Origin: Dryocosmus kuriphilus
Lineage: Eukaryota; Arthropoda; Insecta; Hymenoptera; Cynipidae
NCBI GenBank assembly: GCA_038277395.1
Contig: CM076194.1
Span: 133,023,230-133,087,229 of the forward strand
Direction of reading: 5' to 3'
DNA length: 64,000 nt
The translations under genes were made by a program, and so were the position numbers. The notes below the pieces were generated by a model. It saw nothing but the letters and a program-made list of their open reading frames with translations, did not search any database and had not been told where the DNA came from. This document shows positions 25,031 to 36,410 of the stretch, piece after piece. The stretch's first letter is position 1. Each line of letters opens with the position of its first letter.

Positions 25031-25201
25031 ACTTTACCGAACTCTTTCGTATTTAATCTAGCATTGCAAACTGGTATATTTCGTACTGCGTGGAAAATGG
25101 TCAGAGTATGTCCGATTTTTAAATGTGGTTCCAGATCTAACATTGAGAACTATAGACCCTTTTTCGTCCTGTGCGACTTTTCTAAAGTATTTAAATTAAT
25201 G
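25031..25201 (+). pseudogene. Fragment of non-LTR retrotransposon reverse transcriptase
   Basis: About 57 codons are open and match the early reverse transcriptase region of LINE elements (jockey/CR1/R1-type). LPNSFVFNLALQTGIF is followed by TAWKMVRVCPIFKCGSRSN, then NYRP, then LCDFSKVFK. The NYRP motif and the W-K-x-x-x-V-x-P-I-F-K pattern are diagnostic of this domain. The serine or isoleucine normally after NYRP is phenylalanine here, and no catalytic YADD segment follows. The piece is cut off at its 3' side close to the hairpin element starting at 25214. It is a dead relic; the clade cannot be fixed from this length. Confidence 0.75.
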
Positions 25202-25213
25202 TGCATTGCTAGA

Positions 25214-26478
25214 CACGGTGTGCCTTAAATAAGTTTAAATCAAAGAGTCTACCACCCCTAATATTATTGTTGGCAGGGTCGAAAGAACAGAAAAATTTCG
25301 GGTGTCCAGTAAAAAAGTGTGGGGGGGGGGGGGTGTTCAAAAGGTTTTTTTTTTAATATGGTCTTGGGAATATTATAAAATTGATCATGTATTCTGACGG
25401 GAATAATAATCACGAACAATTTTGTTTATTACAAAAGATTTTCCGTAGATAAATCTTTTAGTTTATTTAGAAAAATTAAAAAGAGTACAAATGGCACTCG
25501 GCACGTAGTACGGTTGGTTTGAAACGGCGCTTTTCCTCTGAGAAGGAAAACAGGTTTTTTAGGCTCGGTGCCTTGGCCATGCGATTGGTGGTTGGTTTTC
25601 CTCTCAAACCTAGGAATTTGGCCATTTCCTGTGTAGCATACAATGTCGTAAGGTAACATGCAATGTCGTAGAATATGTATATTATCTTAGGAATATAAAT
25701 AGGCACATACATATAATATGACATGTAGTGCGGATTCGTCACAGAATGCTCATGAAAAAAAGCTTTAAAACACGTGACTAGACAAAACGCTGTGAACAAG
25801 CTCGCACTCTCTGCTCGGAGTCCCCAGCGTGCTTGCGGAACTTTAGATTAGACCTATAACTTATGTTAGAAAAATGCTTCTCCGATTTCGGGTGGGTAAT
25901 TCGACGCCCGAAATTTTTTCGGGTGTCTAGTACGGCATACCGAAGATTAGACTGATGCCGACCCTGATTGTTTGGATATGTTTTCTGGATGCTTCAGAAG
26001 TATTTTAAGAACAAAATTAAAATCGGCTTTTGGACCGTTTTTTAAATAAGTCGAAGTCGAATAATTAGGTTCGAATTTTTTTTTTTTAAATAATGCTTTT
26101 AAAGATCACCTTTTAAGAATTAAAAATTGTTTAAATAATATTAGTAAAAAAGAAAAAAAGGATGGGTGGTGGTGTAATTTATTTTATTTATTTAAAAAAT
26201 TTTTTTTGTTGATATTTCTTGTTTCATATTCATTTTATTTTAATCTGGTTCAAAAAAACATTACTTTCATTGTATTTTAAAAAAATAAAATAGTTAAAAA
26301 TTGTAATACTGCAATATCGCATATTAATAACATAATTATTCGATTTATTTAAAAAACGGCCCAATAGCCGATTTTAATTTTGGTCTTAAAATACTTCTGA
26401 AACATCCAGGAAACATATCCAGCAATAATATCAGGGGTGATAGACTCTTTGATTTAAACTTATTTAAGGCACACCGTG
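25214..26478. mobile_element. Hairpin element with ~130-bp inverted arms
   Basis: Left arm CACGGTGTGCCTTAAATAAG... at 25214-25273 continues at 25975-26060 after an insertion. The right arm at 26343-26478 is its reverse complement, including TTTAAATCAAAGAGTCTA, TATTATTG, GGATATGTTT and CTTCAGAAGTATTTTAAGA. The loop is about 280 bp of AT-rich DNA. There is no coding region. The right arm preserves the uninterrupted sequence that the nested hAT-like MITE splits in the left arm. Confidence 0.75.
25274..25966. mobile_element. hAT-type MITE with 8-bp target duplication
   Basis: Ends read CAGGGTCG...CGACCCTG, an 8-bp perfect terminal inverted repeat with the CAGGG start typical of hAT elements. It is flanked by ATTGTTGG (25266-25273) and ATTGTTTG (25967-25974), an 8-bp duplication with one mismatch. 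The empty site is visible in the opposite arm of the surrounding hairpin, which reads straight through. The interior has a G13 run (25321-25333) and no transposase. Frames at 25429-25799 are not recognisable proteins. Confidence 0.85.
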
Positions 26479-28336
26479 ATAGATGTTTGTTGGCGCCAAT
26501 ACAACCTTCCTACAACAGCATGACTTTGTGCGTCGAAGATCGTTTATCATAAATCTCATAGAATTTACAAAATTTACTTGTCTGCTTTGGCTGAGCAATT
26601 TCAAGTTGGGGGCTGTTCATAAACCTCGAGGCCCTGTTTATACTTGAACAAGACTTGTTTATTAAAAATTCTTGTAATTTTTTTCCGCACAACACGTGGT
26701 CGAAATTTCACTGCCGGACGCCCGCGCCGGTGCCGAAATAACGAAAATGTCGATATTTGATCTCGATATATCAGGCGAAAAATATCTGTATGAAATTTCG
26801 GTATATCGGGTGAAAAATATGGATATTTCCGATTGCATCACTATCTTCTAGTTGTTTCAAACAACGATGAATAAATACGATTCGAGTTTCCATCTCTTTA
26901 AGCTCGAATTCAATCATAATAATTACTTTTTGCTGACATAACTAAGTATCTTCAATTAGCTCCGCAATTCTAGCAAACAATCGGAATCTGCGAGATCCAT
27001 TGTTTCGAAAAACAACGAAATTCGTTGAGACTAAATTACAAGGGGGATCCAGAAATGGATTACTCAACTCGTATCTTTGAATATTAATACTTTGATCAAC
27101 AAAGTGACATAAATTGCGAAAGATTCTCGGGATTGATTTTTACTCCCCTTTCATGCGACGGCCTATAGTTGTTCGGTTATTTAATCATTTAAATCGTGAT
27201 TTTACTTAACTTTATAAATAAGTTTTTTTATTTTAACGAACGAAAATAGTCTGTGACAGGAAGTGACAAAACGGTTGATAGTGCTCGGATAAAATTGATT
27301 GTCCGAGACGGAGAATTCGTGGGATTTTATTGGTTGCTTTGGGGTGAAATAAAGGGGTGGTTTTCATGCTCGAGTGACGTCTGACGGTCATGCGTGGGCA
27401 AAAGACTTCGTATCAACTCCCACACAGCGTTTGGCTCACGCATTATTACACCTAGATAGATAAATCCATTTTTTGTTTTCGCGCAACTATATGATGTAAG
27501 TTCCGTATCATACACAACCCGTTACGGCTCTCACTGAATATATATTGTAAGCGAACTTTCACAGACATAAGACCTCTAGATAATATTTCAATTGTCATAA
27601 TTTCACTATCAAAATTACTAATTCTAAGTTGGAAACTGTTGATTTAACTGTTGATTAACTGCTACTAAAAGCTTAAGAGCCTTAAAGATTATATGTAGAA
27701 ATTGCTCTAAATCTAAAGCAGCCGCATATTTTACTAATTTTCAGACAGATTGGATTTTATTTAAAAAGAAAAGAAGTGAAGAAAGATAATGAGTTAATGA
27801 TTGGTAAGTGGTGAGCCAATAACAAAAGTGACAAGCCCTCGCGGGATGTTTGAATGAAAAATGATATTAAAACTGCAGATAATATTTAATTGCATGTCCG
27901 TCCATTCGACGATTCATCCAGTATCAGTAAGGTGTCTCCTTTTCTCGCTAGAGCGAGAATCAGTAGACAAGATGAAAGTTCTTGTATGTTTTTTGGCCAG
28001 TCAAGGTCGACCTCTTTAAGCTGAAGCGACGTAATTAAGTCTTGTTTCAGTCGTTTCAATCCTATATGCACCTCCTACTTCCCTCTCCCTTCTCTTTATT
28101 CTTTGTCAACCTGCCTACTTTTAGTCGAGTTTATAAAGAAGGGCAATAAAAAAATTAAAGTTTATAAAGTTTGCGGTCTCTTACAAACTGTATGAAATTT
28201 GAGCAAATCGAGCAATATCTTCAGGTTATGTTTTGGAAAAATCGAAAGGTCATTCGCTTGCTCTATAGTGAGAAAAATATACACATTTTCTGTGTAATAA
28301 TTTTGATTTTATGTCTTGAACCGACAAAAAAATCTT

Positions 28337-28416
28337 TTAATTTAAGTTTCGCGCTACAGTACCGTTATATAGTTTATGTTTAAGTGTGGCATTAAGATTT
28401 TACTACGAAGTTTAAA
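28337..28416. repeat. ~85-bp palindromic MITE-like repeat, copy 3
   Basis: TTTAATTTAAGTTTCGCGCT, the loop word TTATGTTTAAGTGTGGCATT, and a right arm ending TACGAAGTTTAAAT. Same order and spacing as the copy at 1999-2084. Confidence 0.65.
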
Positions 28417-29619
28417 TCGCAAAATTTCTTTAGTCGGTTAAAAAAATTGGTACTTTTTCTAGAATAAATCTATTACTAATTAATTCTAATAATTTATTAT
28501 GATATTTTTCAAAATTGTTGCACTTCAGGATTCAGATGCCTTCCAGTTATTGAATATACCCAGTTTCGAACAATTGTGTTTGATTAAATTTCAGTTTGAA
28601 ATATAAAAATCGATTTTTGTCAATAACTAAGCGAGTAACCGTGACTGCGTTTACGGTATTTTTATGTAAATTTAGTGAACACCCTGTAGATGAATCCCCC
28701 CCCCCCCCCCCTTCATTAAAAAACAATAATAGTGTAGCATCATACGATGTTCAAAGTCCAGTCTGATTATATTCGAAACTTTTTGACTCTGAAAAAGCTT
28801 TTATCAACTATCGATAAGACAGGCCGCGATAATATTCAAATTTACAGATTTCCTGTTTTCAGTAACCGATTGTAGTTAATAATTAAGACAGAAGATGGAA
28901 ATTTCATTTTTTTTTTTTTTATCTCAAGCAGTATTTTTATGTTCTCATAAATGTCGAGGAACTGAATTATTTAAGTGCAAATTAATAAGTTGATTTGCTT
29001 GGTATTTATTTTTTTTTTTTCATTTAATTGTTTCAGTTTTTCTTTTTTACGCTTTCAAAATATAACTCTTTCCAATTTGAAACGGACATTTAAATTATAA
29101 AGTCTAAAAGTATTTTAAGCAGATTTAAATTTAAATTATAACATTAAATAGGGAACGAGATAGAGGATCTAAATACATTAATAAAGAGCCCTGAGCAAGT
29201 AGTTTTCGAGTGAAATAAAATTATGTAAAATAAGGAAAAAATTGCATTTGAATGTATGTGATAATTGATCCAATAATTAACACATTGAACGGTTGATTTT
29301 ACGTATTGCGCCTCTAAAGTCGGCTGTCGTACAAACGAGAGCGCGTTCTCATTTCTGCAAGTGAAATAATGAGATTTCTAGGTAAGCTCTTGAAGAAGAG
29401 GAATCTGCTTATCTTGACTCCAGAGCTTCTAATCTCACTTATGGAATGTTATCTTCTATTATCACTCAAATTTATATCTAATTACTCATCATATTTCACA
29501 TTTCTTAAAAATGTATCAATAATTTCAACTAGATTGCTTTAAAACCGACATTCCACTAAAATAAAATCATATGTCTTTAAGAAAAAATATGTTTCTATAT
29601 TTTAAATTGAACAAAAAAA

Positions 29620-29703
29620 TCTTTAAACTTCGCGATACAATGACCTCACACATAGAGGTTATGTTTCAGTGTAGCGTATGATTTTTACGCGAAATTTGAA
29701 TTC
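29620..29703. repeat. ~85-bp palindromic MITE-like repeat, copy 4
   Basis: TTTAAACTTCGCGATACAAT, the loop word GGTTATGTTTCAGTGTAGCG, and right arm TTTTTACGCGAAATTTGAAT. The arms pair over about 16 bases. Confidence 0.65.
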
Positions 29704-31944
29704 AATTTTTTCGTTCTTTGTGTGAAAAGTTACGAGCTCTTTTTAAAGTAGAATATGTTTAACCTTCACAAAAATGTAGAATTAATTATGCCGTTCGTCA
29801 GATTACTTTGCTTTAATTTAAAGAAACAAATGGTGAAAAGTCGACTTGGATGAGCTTTTTATGATTTTATCGATAAAATCCTTTCTGCGGTCATTCATCA
29901 AGACGGAGTGAACGGCTAACCGCTTCGTGGATTCAAAATCGTAACGATGTCGTTCCCGGTTGTAAACAGATCTAACCATCGTTGTCTACTTTCTCGATGT
30001 AGGTTACTATTGCAACTCGTTGTGTCATTTCTTAAGAAGGTCGTTTCGCGTAACCCAAGAACCCACTTTTCATACATTCTCTGTTTAATTATCTCTTCGG
30101 AAGATCAATAAATTCCGAAAAATATCAATAATTTAGATAAAAAAAAGTTATAAATTACAAACAGAAATTTTAGTATTGGCTATAATTTATTAGTGAGGCT
30201 GCAAACTGGCATCAGTAATTACAATCTGTAAATTATGGTGCTGCGAAGCAGCTCAGAAGTTTCAATTTAATTATATATTATTATTATTATAATAAGGAAT
30301 CTGTATCATTGTAGGGAACTTTCCAATTTTTGTATGTAGGTAATGCATTCTATCAAAAGGTTTTCCTTGTTTGAAATAATTATAAATATTACCGTCTGCA
30401 TAAATGACGAGATGCCTCAACTTGTAATAAATAGTACAAGGTTGCCATAAATTGATTGATTTCCATACACATATTTCATCAAAATATTAAGATACCAAAT
30501 TAAAATCATTGAATTATGAAAGATAGACTGACATACTAATCTTTTGAATTTTTTCTTTGTTTCAGGTGAGTCGATTTTCATTGTTATCCAGAGGTTAAGC
30601 GTGAGTTTAATCAGTCAGATTGGTGGGAAGCCACTTTATAAATGTTGAAATGTGTGAAGTTGATTATAATTTTTATAAGCGTGATAAAATACAAGAAGCT
30701 AATATAAAATGCCGCAGAATAGTGAACAGTACTTCCTCGAAGCCAATCTATCGGAACGATTCTGCTAATTTCTGTTTTGTGTGCCGTCACGCCTGCGGAA
30801 TCGACTTTATTTCAATTGAATGTTCACATATGTAAAGTCTACAATAACTCCGCATTTTCACTATGTAAAGTCTGCAATAACTCCACATTTTCACATTTAA
30901 CTAAGAAATAAGGTAATGTGTTTACGTGTCGTGGTTACTGACGTCGCTCTCTTACCGCATTAGCTTTTTACGCAATGGGGAAAATGTAACGCTTTGAAAC
31001 TGACGACGAAACAATAAATTACGATTGCTAACTCGTTAACTAAAAAATAATACGTTAGGAAGAAATGCACATCCTCTATTGTTGCGTCTTTTTCATTTAA
31101 ATTACCTAGGAAAGAAATTAAGGAAGGCTTTCGACAAAACTAGCTTTAATTTAAATACCGGGCAATAGACTGTTAATCAAATTAGAGTCGAGAAAAGTCG
31201 AAAGAGAATACATGGAAGCGTTTACACCAGATCATAAGAGTCATTAACCTCTTGGTGGGCTCTGATGTTGAATTTCAATTTACTTTATTACCTCCTTTTT
31301 GCATACGATACCTTAATTTTTTAGGATCTCAATTGTAATCCATGTCTAGAATTTTAATCCACCTCTGCCCATTACCAGAATAATTACAGTCCTGATTGAC
31401 AAATTTTTAGAATTTAGATTTTAATCCATGACTAGAATTTCAGTCAATCCCCAGAATTTTAATTTATTTTGAGAAAACTTTATTTTGCTATTTCCATGTT
31501 ATTAATGCATATTCAGAATCTTTTCGATATTTATATTTAAAATGCAATTCATTCCAGAATTATAAATTTTATTTTTATCAACCACTGACCAATAAGCTTT
31601 TTTGGTGTTTGATTACAGCCTTGAGATGGTGAAATATTTGGGAAGTACTATTTGACCTGAAAAAGATAGCAACTATAACCTTTTTTTGTCTTATTAAATA
31701 TTTGATTTTTAACCAAATTCGAATTTATTCTATGTCTGTTTTCTAATAATTCAAATAAAAGTAAATAAAATATAAATCCTGGTATAATTAGATTCATAAT
31801 TTATAAAGATTTAATGTATTGTAAAAATTGAAATTTACATACGTCAATTATTTAACTGATAGAAAACGTAATATTGAAGGAAATCAGGAAGTTAAAAAAA
31901 TATCAGGCACGTTTTTCATAGTGGATTTCTTTTAATTTATAATA

Positions 31945-32601
31945 TATTCTGTTTCTAAACTCTTCAAAATAAAGAATATTGAATCAAAGAAGCAATCTGA
32001 ATACAAACTTCATTTGAAAGTGCACACTTGTCATTTTAGACATCAGATACAATAAGATATAGAAGAGATATATAATTATTTCGCTTGTAGTGGGGGGAGG
32101 TGGCTTTTGTTTGTGCGAGGAGCTGTGCACTGAGAAGTCTGTTCTTCAGGCGACCCAAAACTTCCTTGCGACTAACAGACTTATAATTAGTTGAGATTAC
32201 CGTAGCGACGAGCACCAAATACTCATTGGTTTCGATCATGATAGGCTTTCGAGTTCCACCAACGTGCACCGATGGCCAACTACAGCCGAAAATTACCAAG
32301 ACTTCCGCTGAATAACTATGAATAATTCCAGTGCACAGCTCCTCGGGTTTGTGCGACGTTCAGGGGCCTTTCTACTTTCAGAAAAACCATTCTATATCTC
32401 TTTTTTGCATCTGGTACCTATATTTTAAATTCCTATAATTTTTAAAGCCCACAAATTTTGAATTTGAATGTTTAAAATTGAAAAACATTTCAGTAAGTTA
32501 ATACTCAATCTGAAAGCCCATTTCCAATTTTTTTTCTAATTATGAATTTTTATCCTCTGGAAATAAAAACTCATATCATGAATTTGTACAAAAACCTAAA
32601 G
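31945..32601. repeat. Tandem duplication unit 1 (~420 bp without its insert)
   Basis: The unit begins ATTCTGTTTCTAAACTCTTC, continues AGTGCACA, TCGCTTGTAGTGGGG and GACGTTCAGGGGCC, and ends AAACCTAAAGAAT. It is homologous to unit 2, which starts at 32602 and resumes at 38031. Unit 1 is interrupted by the MITE at 32117-32346. Confidence 0.75.
32117..32346. mobile_element. MITE with GAGGAGCTGTGCACTG ends
   Basis: A perfect 16-bp inverted repeat (GAGGAGCTGTGCACTG and its reverse complement) bounds 230 bp. It is flanked by a perfect 8-bp duplication GTTTGTGC at 32109-32116 and 32347-32354. Unit 2 of the surrounding tandem duplication lacks it. 8-bp duplications fit hAT- or P-type insertion. A minus frame at 32036-32299 crosses it and is not a gene. 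Confidence 0.85.
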
Positions 32602-32755
32602 AATATTCTATTTCTAAACTCTTCAGAATAAAGAATAATGAATTAAATAAATAATTTGAATACGAATTTCATTTGGAAGTGCACATTTCAGACGCTGGAT
32701 ACAAAAAGATTTCGCTTGTATGGGGAGGACGTCGAATTTGAGTGACGTTAAGGGT
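32602..32755. repeat. Tandem duplication unit 2, left part
   Basis: Homologous to 31945-32108 (TTCTAAACTCTTCAGAATAA, GGAAGTGCACATTTCAGACG, TTTCGCTTGTATGGGGAGG). Interrupted at 32748-32755 by the 5.3-kb element. The unit resumes at 38023. Confidence 0.75.
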
Positions 32756-33265
32756 AGATTACTATATTATGTGGGAATATGCAACCGCCATTTTGGGTCC
32801 TGGTGGATACGTGCGAAATGCTTGTGATATACATGTGGTTACATATTTTTGATAAATGAGAACTAAAAGTGGCACAAAATGGATCTTTGTAGAGTTCTAA
32901 ATTGAAAACATGGTATCAAAGATAAATTTTCTATTATATTGTTTCCATCTAAATGATTCATAAAGGTTTTTAAATGTTTATAAACTTTTAGCGATATAAG
33001 TACGGAAATCAAATTTTAATGTAAGATTATGTTAGGAAAGTACGCATGATTTATCATCAAAGTAACTTAATTTAGTTACCTAAAGTAGAATTTTTATGAT
33101 ATCGAGTTATTTGATCCCGTTAGAGGAGTTTTCGAGAAGATGAAAAAAAATTTTTGAAGTGAAGTGTGGATAGAAGCTCATTTTTCTGTTCATATATATT
33201 TCACGTGAAAGTTTATATTTAAGAAATATATTTTTAAAAAAATTTTTTAATTTTAAAATTTTAAA

Positions 33266-33621
33266 TCTGCTCACTTCGTTCGCACATTCTCATCACACGC
33301 TTCGCGCTCGGATGTTTTTGATCCTCGCACTTCGTGCTCGTTTTACGTTACTTGGTTCTTAAATTTTCAAAACACCTACTTTTAATGACATCCTTAAATT
33401 TGTATTTTGTTAAAAATTAGAAACAGAATTATTTTACTTAAGGCTCTATCGACCTTAAGGAATACATTCTCATCACGACACTCGCGCTTCGCGCTCGACA
33501 ATGAATTATTTTTTAGATCCATTGTCGATTAGTAAAATTTTTTTGTGATTTTCTACATTTTTCTAAATTTTCACAATGCAGGTTTTCGATTCTTGAAAGT
33601 AAAACGATGAGTCTTATTAAA
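33266..33621 (+). mobile_element. Family A head of an older subfamily
   Basis: TCTGCTCACTTCGTTCGCAC, ACATTCTCATC, CTCGCACTTCGTGCTCG (33324-33340, a re-paired GCAC/GTGC stem) and CTTAAGG-CTCTATCG-ACCTTAAG. It ends where a younger copy begins at 33622. The same subfamily occurs at 58893 and, in reverse, at 57430-57812. Confidence 0.75.
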
Positions 33622-34740
33622 AAAAATCGGCCCGCTTCGCGGGCACCTTCTCGTCGCGCGCTCCGCGCGAAGTATGATCGCGCCTAGGGCGCGCGTCTAT
33701 TGGTACTCGCGCTTCGCGCTCGATACGTTATTTACGGTACTCGCGCTTTGCGCTCGATAGGTTATTTACCTCGCGCTACGCGCTCGGTGTTTATAGTGCG
33801 TATAAACCTTTAAATTAAAAATTACAAAAGAAATTATTTTACTTAAGGCTCTATCGCCCTTAAGGAATACATTCTCATCATTCTCTCCCTCTTTCCAAGG
33901 TGAACAATTCTGCTTGTTAATATTTTCTCATATCTTGCATAGTTTTGCTGAAAAGTGGTTTTCTTTATATTTCATAAAATATTTCACGAATAACTGAGAA
34001 GCTACGCGTCTGTTCAAAAAAATGATAGGGAGAAAATTTTTTAGATCTTTTTGAGCTGAAAAACTTTATTTATTATTATTTATTTTGTATCTTGCATATT
34101 TTAGCGGGAAATTTGAATTTTTGATTTTTTTAATAGCGTTTTCTCGATTAAAATCAAAACCGTGCATTTTATCAAAAAATAGTTAAATCAAAATTTGTAG
34201 ATCTTTTGAGTTGAACAAATTTGTTTATTATAATTTTTTCGTATCTTGCATAGTTTGGCGGGAAATTTGAATTCTTTATTTTTAATAACGTTTTCTCGAT
34301 TAAAACAAAAACCGTGCATTTTATCTAAAAATGTTCAATACAAAATTTGTAGATCTTTTTAAGATAAACAATTTTCTTCATATACATATTTTCTGTATCT
34401 TGCATAGTTTAGCCGGAAAATGGATTTATTGCTTTGGTAAAAAAACCGTTTTCGATGGATAAAACCATAACCGTTGGTCAAAAACCGCCGGTTAACGAAC
34501 TCGTCCTTTCTTTTTACCCCTTAAGGAAGTGTACCAAAGCGCAATCCAATCCGATTATTCCTTCGAAAGTTATCGTGGAAACAGACTACAACAACAACGA
34601 CGACAACGCAAGCAGACAGGCACCAACGTAAAACATGTTTTTTCGGATTCAGGGGGACACGAAACGTGGAGATTTCATGAAATCCGCGAAAGTCAGTTTT
34701 CACATAAAACTAATACCTTCTCATTGAGATGAGAATGTAA
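33622..34740 (+). mobile_element. Family A repeat, nested plus copy
   Basis: Begins with a perfect hairpin (GCCCGCTTCGCGGGC) followed by CGCGCGCTCCGCGCG and GCGCCTAGGGCGCGC. It continues through monomers and ends with GAGATGAGAATGTAAAAA. The trinucleotide tract is short (34580-34612). A small deletion joins the head to the first monomer near 33880. Confidence 0.82.
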
Positions 34741-36040
34741 AAAAAATGGTCAAAAGCAAGAGTGCATGCTAAAAAGTAAATGCTGCTGATCAGAATTTAA
34801 ATTCTGATGATCAGAATCTGCGATTCTGCATTCTGCCTTCGGGGCAAAAAATTCTGTTCATCAGAATCACGCGATACTGATCTAAGCTAACGTCAGATTC
34901 TAATAATCAGAAAAATACATTCTGTTCTTCAGTAGCTGTGAAACTCGAATTCAGATATTTAAATGCTTCTTATCAGCCCGGAGATTCTGATAGACAGAAA
35001 CTTTGTAGATTGAACGCGCAACTAGCGATTCTGATCATTAGAATTTGAGATTCTGATCATCAGAATTTGAGATTCTGATGGAAGCTTGACGAGTTTAGTG
35101 TTTTGCTTTCACTGCGCGCGATAAGCTGTTACGTCACAATATTTCTCATTAATTCATATATTGTCAATTAAATTTTGAAAATTACAAAAAAATAAAAAAG
35201 GAAACTTTTTTTTGGTAATTAAGACAACTTTTTTGTTATGAAAAACGGGTTCTTGCGTGATTTTCGAAGTTCTCTTTGACGACGGGGAGAATCGATCTCG
35301 CTTACACCCTAGGTGTACAAACTAACTTATACTATATATCGCACGCAACTTAACCGCACAGACTATCGAGGTACATATGGAAACAGGTAAAAAATCTAAA
35401 CTACTTGAAGACTTGATTCTTCTGTATTTCTCAAAACGATAAATAATTTAATTAGTGACTCTGAATATACAAACTTCATAGAAAATGTAAAGTAAAAGGA
35501 ATAATATTGGAATAAATTTAATAAAAACCTGATGTGAAAGAATTTGTTGTCTCTTTTGGTGTATAATTCTTTTGAAGTTTTGTATAAATTTTATTATTGT
35601 TTCCTGATACGTTAGTTTCATATAATTGCATTTTTTTTTTGTTTTTCTCTATAATTGTTCCTTTTTTTGGCTAGTGTATATAAAATTATATTGTTTCGTT
35701 CTATTTGTGACATTTTTCTAAAATATATTGCATCATAATTGTATGTGGAAATCTGCTACAATAATGCGATTGTAGAAGTTTAAATCAAGTCATCTCCAAA
35801 AATCCTTAAGGAAATTTCTGAAGGAAATTCCTTGGTGTAATTTCCTATGTTCCTTAACCCGTAAATGATAGCATTCATCTGTGCGACGGATATAGTTAAC
35901 ATTTTTTACTCTTGGAAGCGTAATTATCGGTTTGAAACCTCCTTTTTCTAGATATGCTTCAGTTGATCCTTTATCTTGGTTATGTGTGTACTTGTCAGCA
36001 GAAACTTGTGAATATTGTTTTTCAACATTTCTATTCTTAG

Positions 36041-36085
36041 GAGCAGTATTCGAGATTCTGATGATCAGAATCTCGAATACTGCTC
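36041..36085. repeat. Perfect 45-bp palindrome
   Basis: Two perfect 22-base arms (GAGCAGTATTCGAGATTCTG... and its reverse complement) separated by a single G. It can extrude as an almost loop-free cruciform. It lies at the left side of the 164-bp tandem duplication. Confidence 0.95.
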
Positions 36086-36398
36086 CGCAGCAACGATTTT
36101 CCCGAAGCGTGCGTCACTGATATAAAGTATTGAAAAATTCTGAGCTTCAGTATAAAAAGTTCTGATGATCAGAATTTTTCGGCGCCGACGGCAAGGCGTG
36201 ATGATCATCAGAATTTAAATTCTGATCAGCAGTATCTCGAATACTGCTCCGCAGCAACTATTTTGCCGAAGCGTGCGTCACTGATATACAGTATTGAAAA
36301 ATTCTGAGCTTCAGTATAAAAGTTCTGATGATCAGAATTTTTCGGCGCCGACGGCAAGGCGTGATGATCATCAGAATTTAAATTCTGATCAGCAGTAT
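36071..36398. repeat. 164-bp tandem duplication
   Basis: TCTCGAATACTGCTCCGCAG starts at 36071 and again at 36235. The two units are nearly identical, through GAAGCGTGCGTCACTGATAT and GGCGCCGACGGCAAGGCGTG. The unit is GC-richer than its surroundings and forms the subterminal part of the 34768-36410 element. Confidence 0.85.
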
Positions 36399-36410
36399 CT
36401 ACTTTTTAGC

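Larger units (their letters stand above)
26479..31940. other. Low-repeat region without a supported gene
   Basis: About 5.4 kb of AT-rich DNA holding two copies of the ~85-bp palindromic family, a C16 run at 28696-28711, and degenerate direct repeats of AGAATTTTAATCCATG around 31330-31460. A minus-strand frame at 27886-28071 (leucine-rich, about 60 codons) has no ATG start and no recognised domain. A plus frame at 30620-30835 is similarly anonymous. Host introns or intergenic DNA are both possible. Confidence 0.35.
34768..36410. mobile_element. TIR element built of GATTCTGAT/ATCAGAATC palindromes
   Basis: Ends GCTAAAAAGTA and, in reverse, the same 11 bases, followed on both sides by CTGCTGATCAGAATTTAAAT. 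The word TTCTGATGATCAGAA recurs many times in both orientations in the outer ~350 bp on each side. The centre (35100-36000) is plain AT-rich DNA. It interrupts a diverged family A monomer: CAAAAGCAA on the left, TTCTTCAGGTAAATAATTTT on the right. No transposase. Target duplication not resolved. Confidence 0.7.

Noticed and set aside
27886..28071. Leucine-rich ~60-codon minus frame as a host exon
   Set aside because: No ATG start, an in-frame stop just upstream with no convincing acceptor, and no recognised family. Kept only as an anonymous frame.
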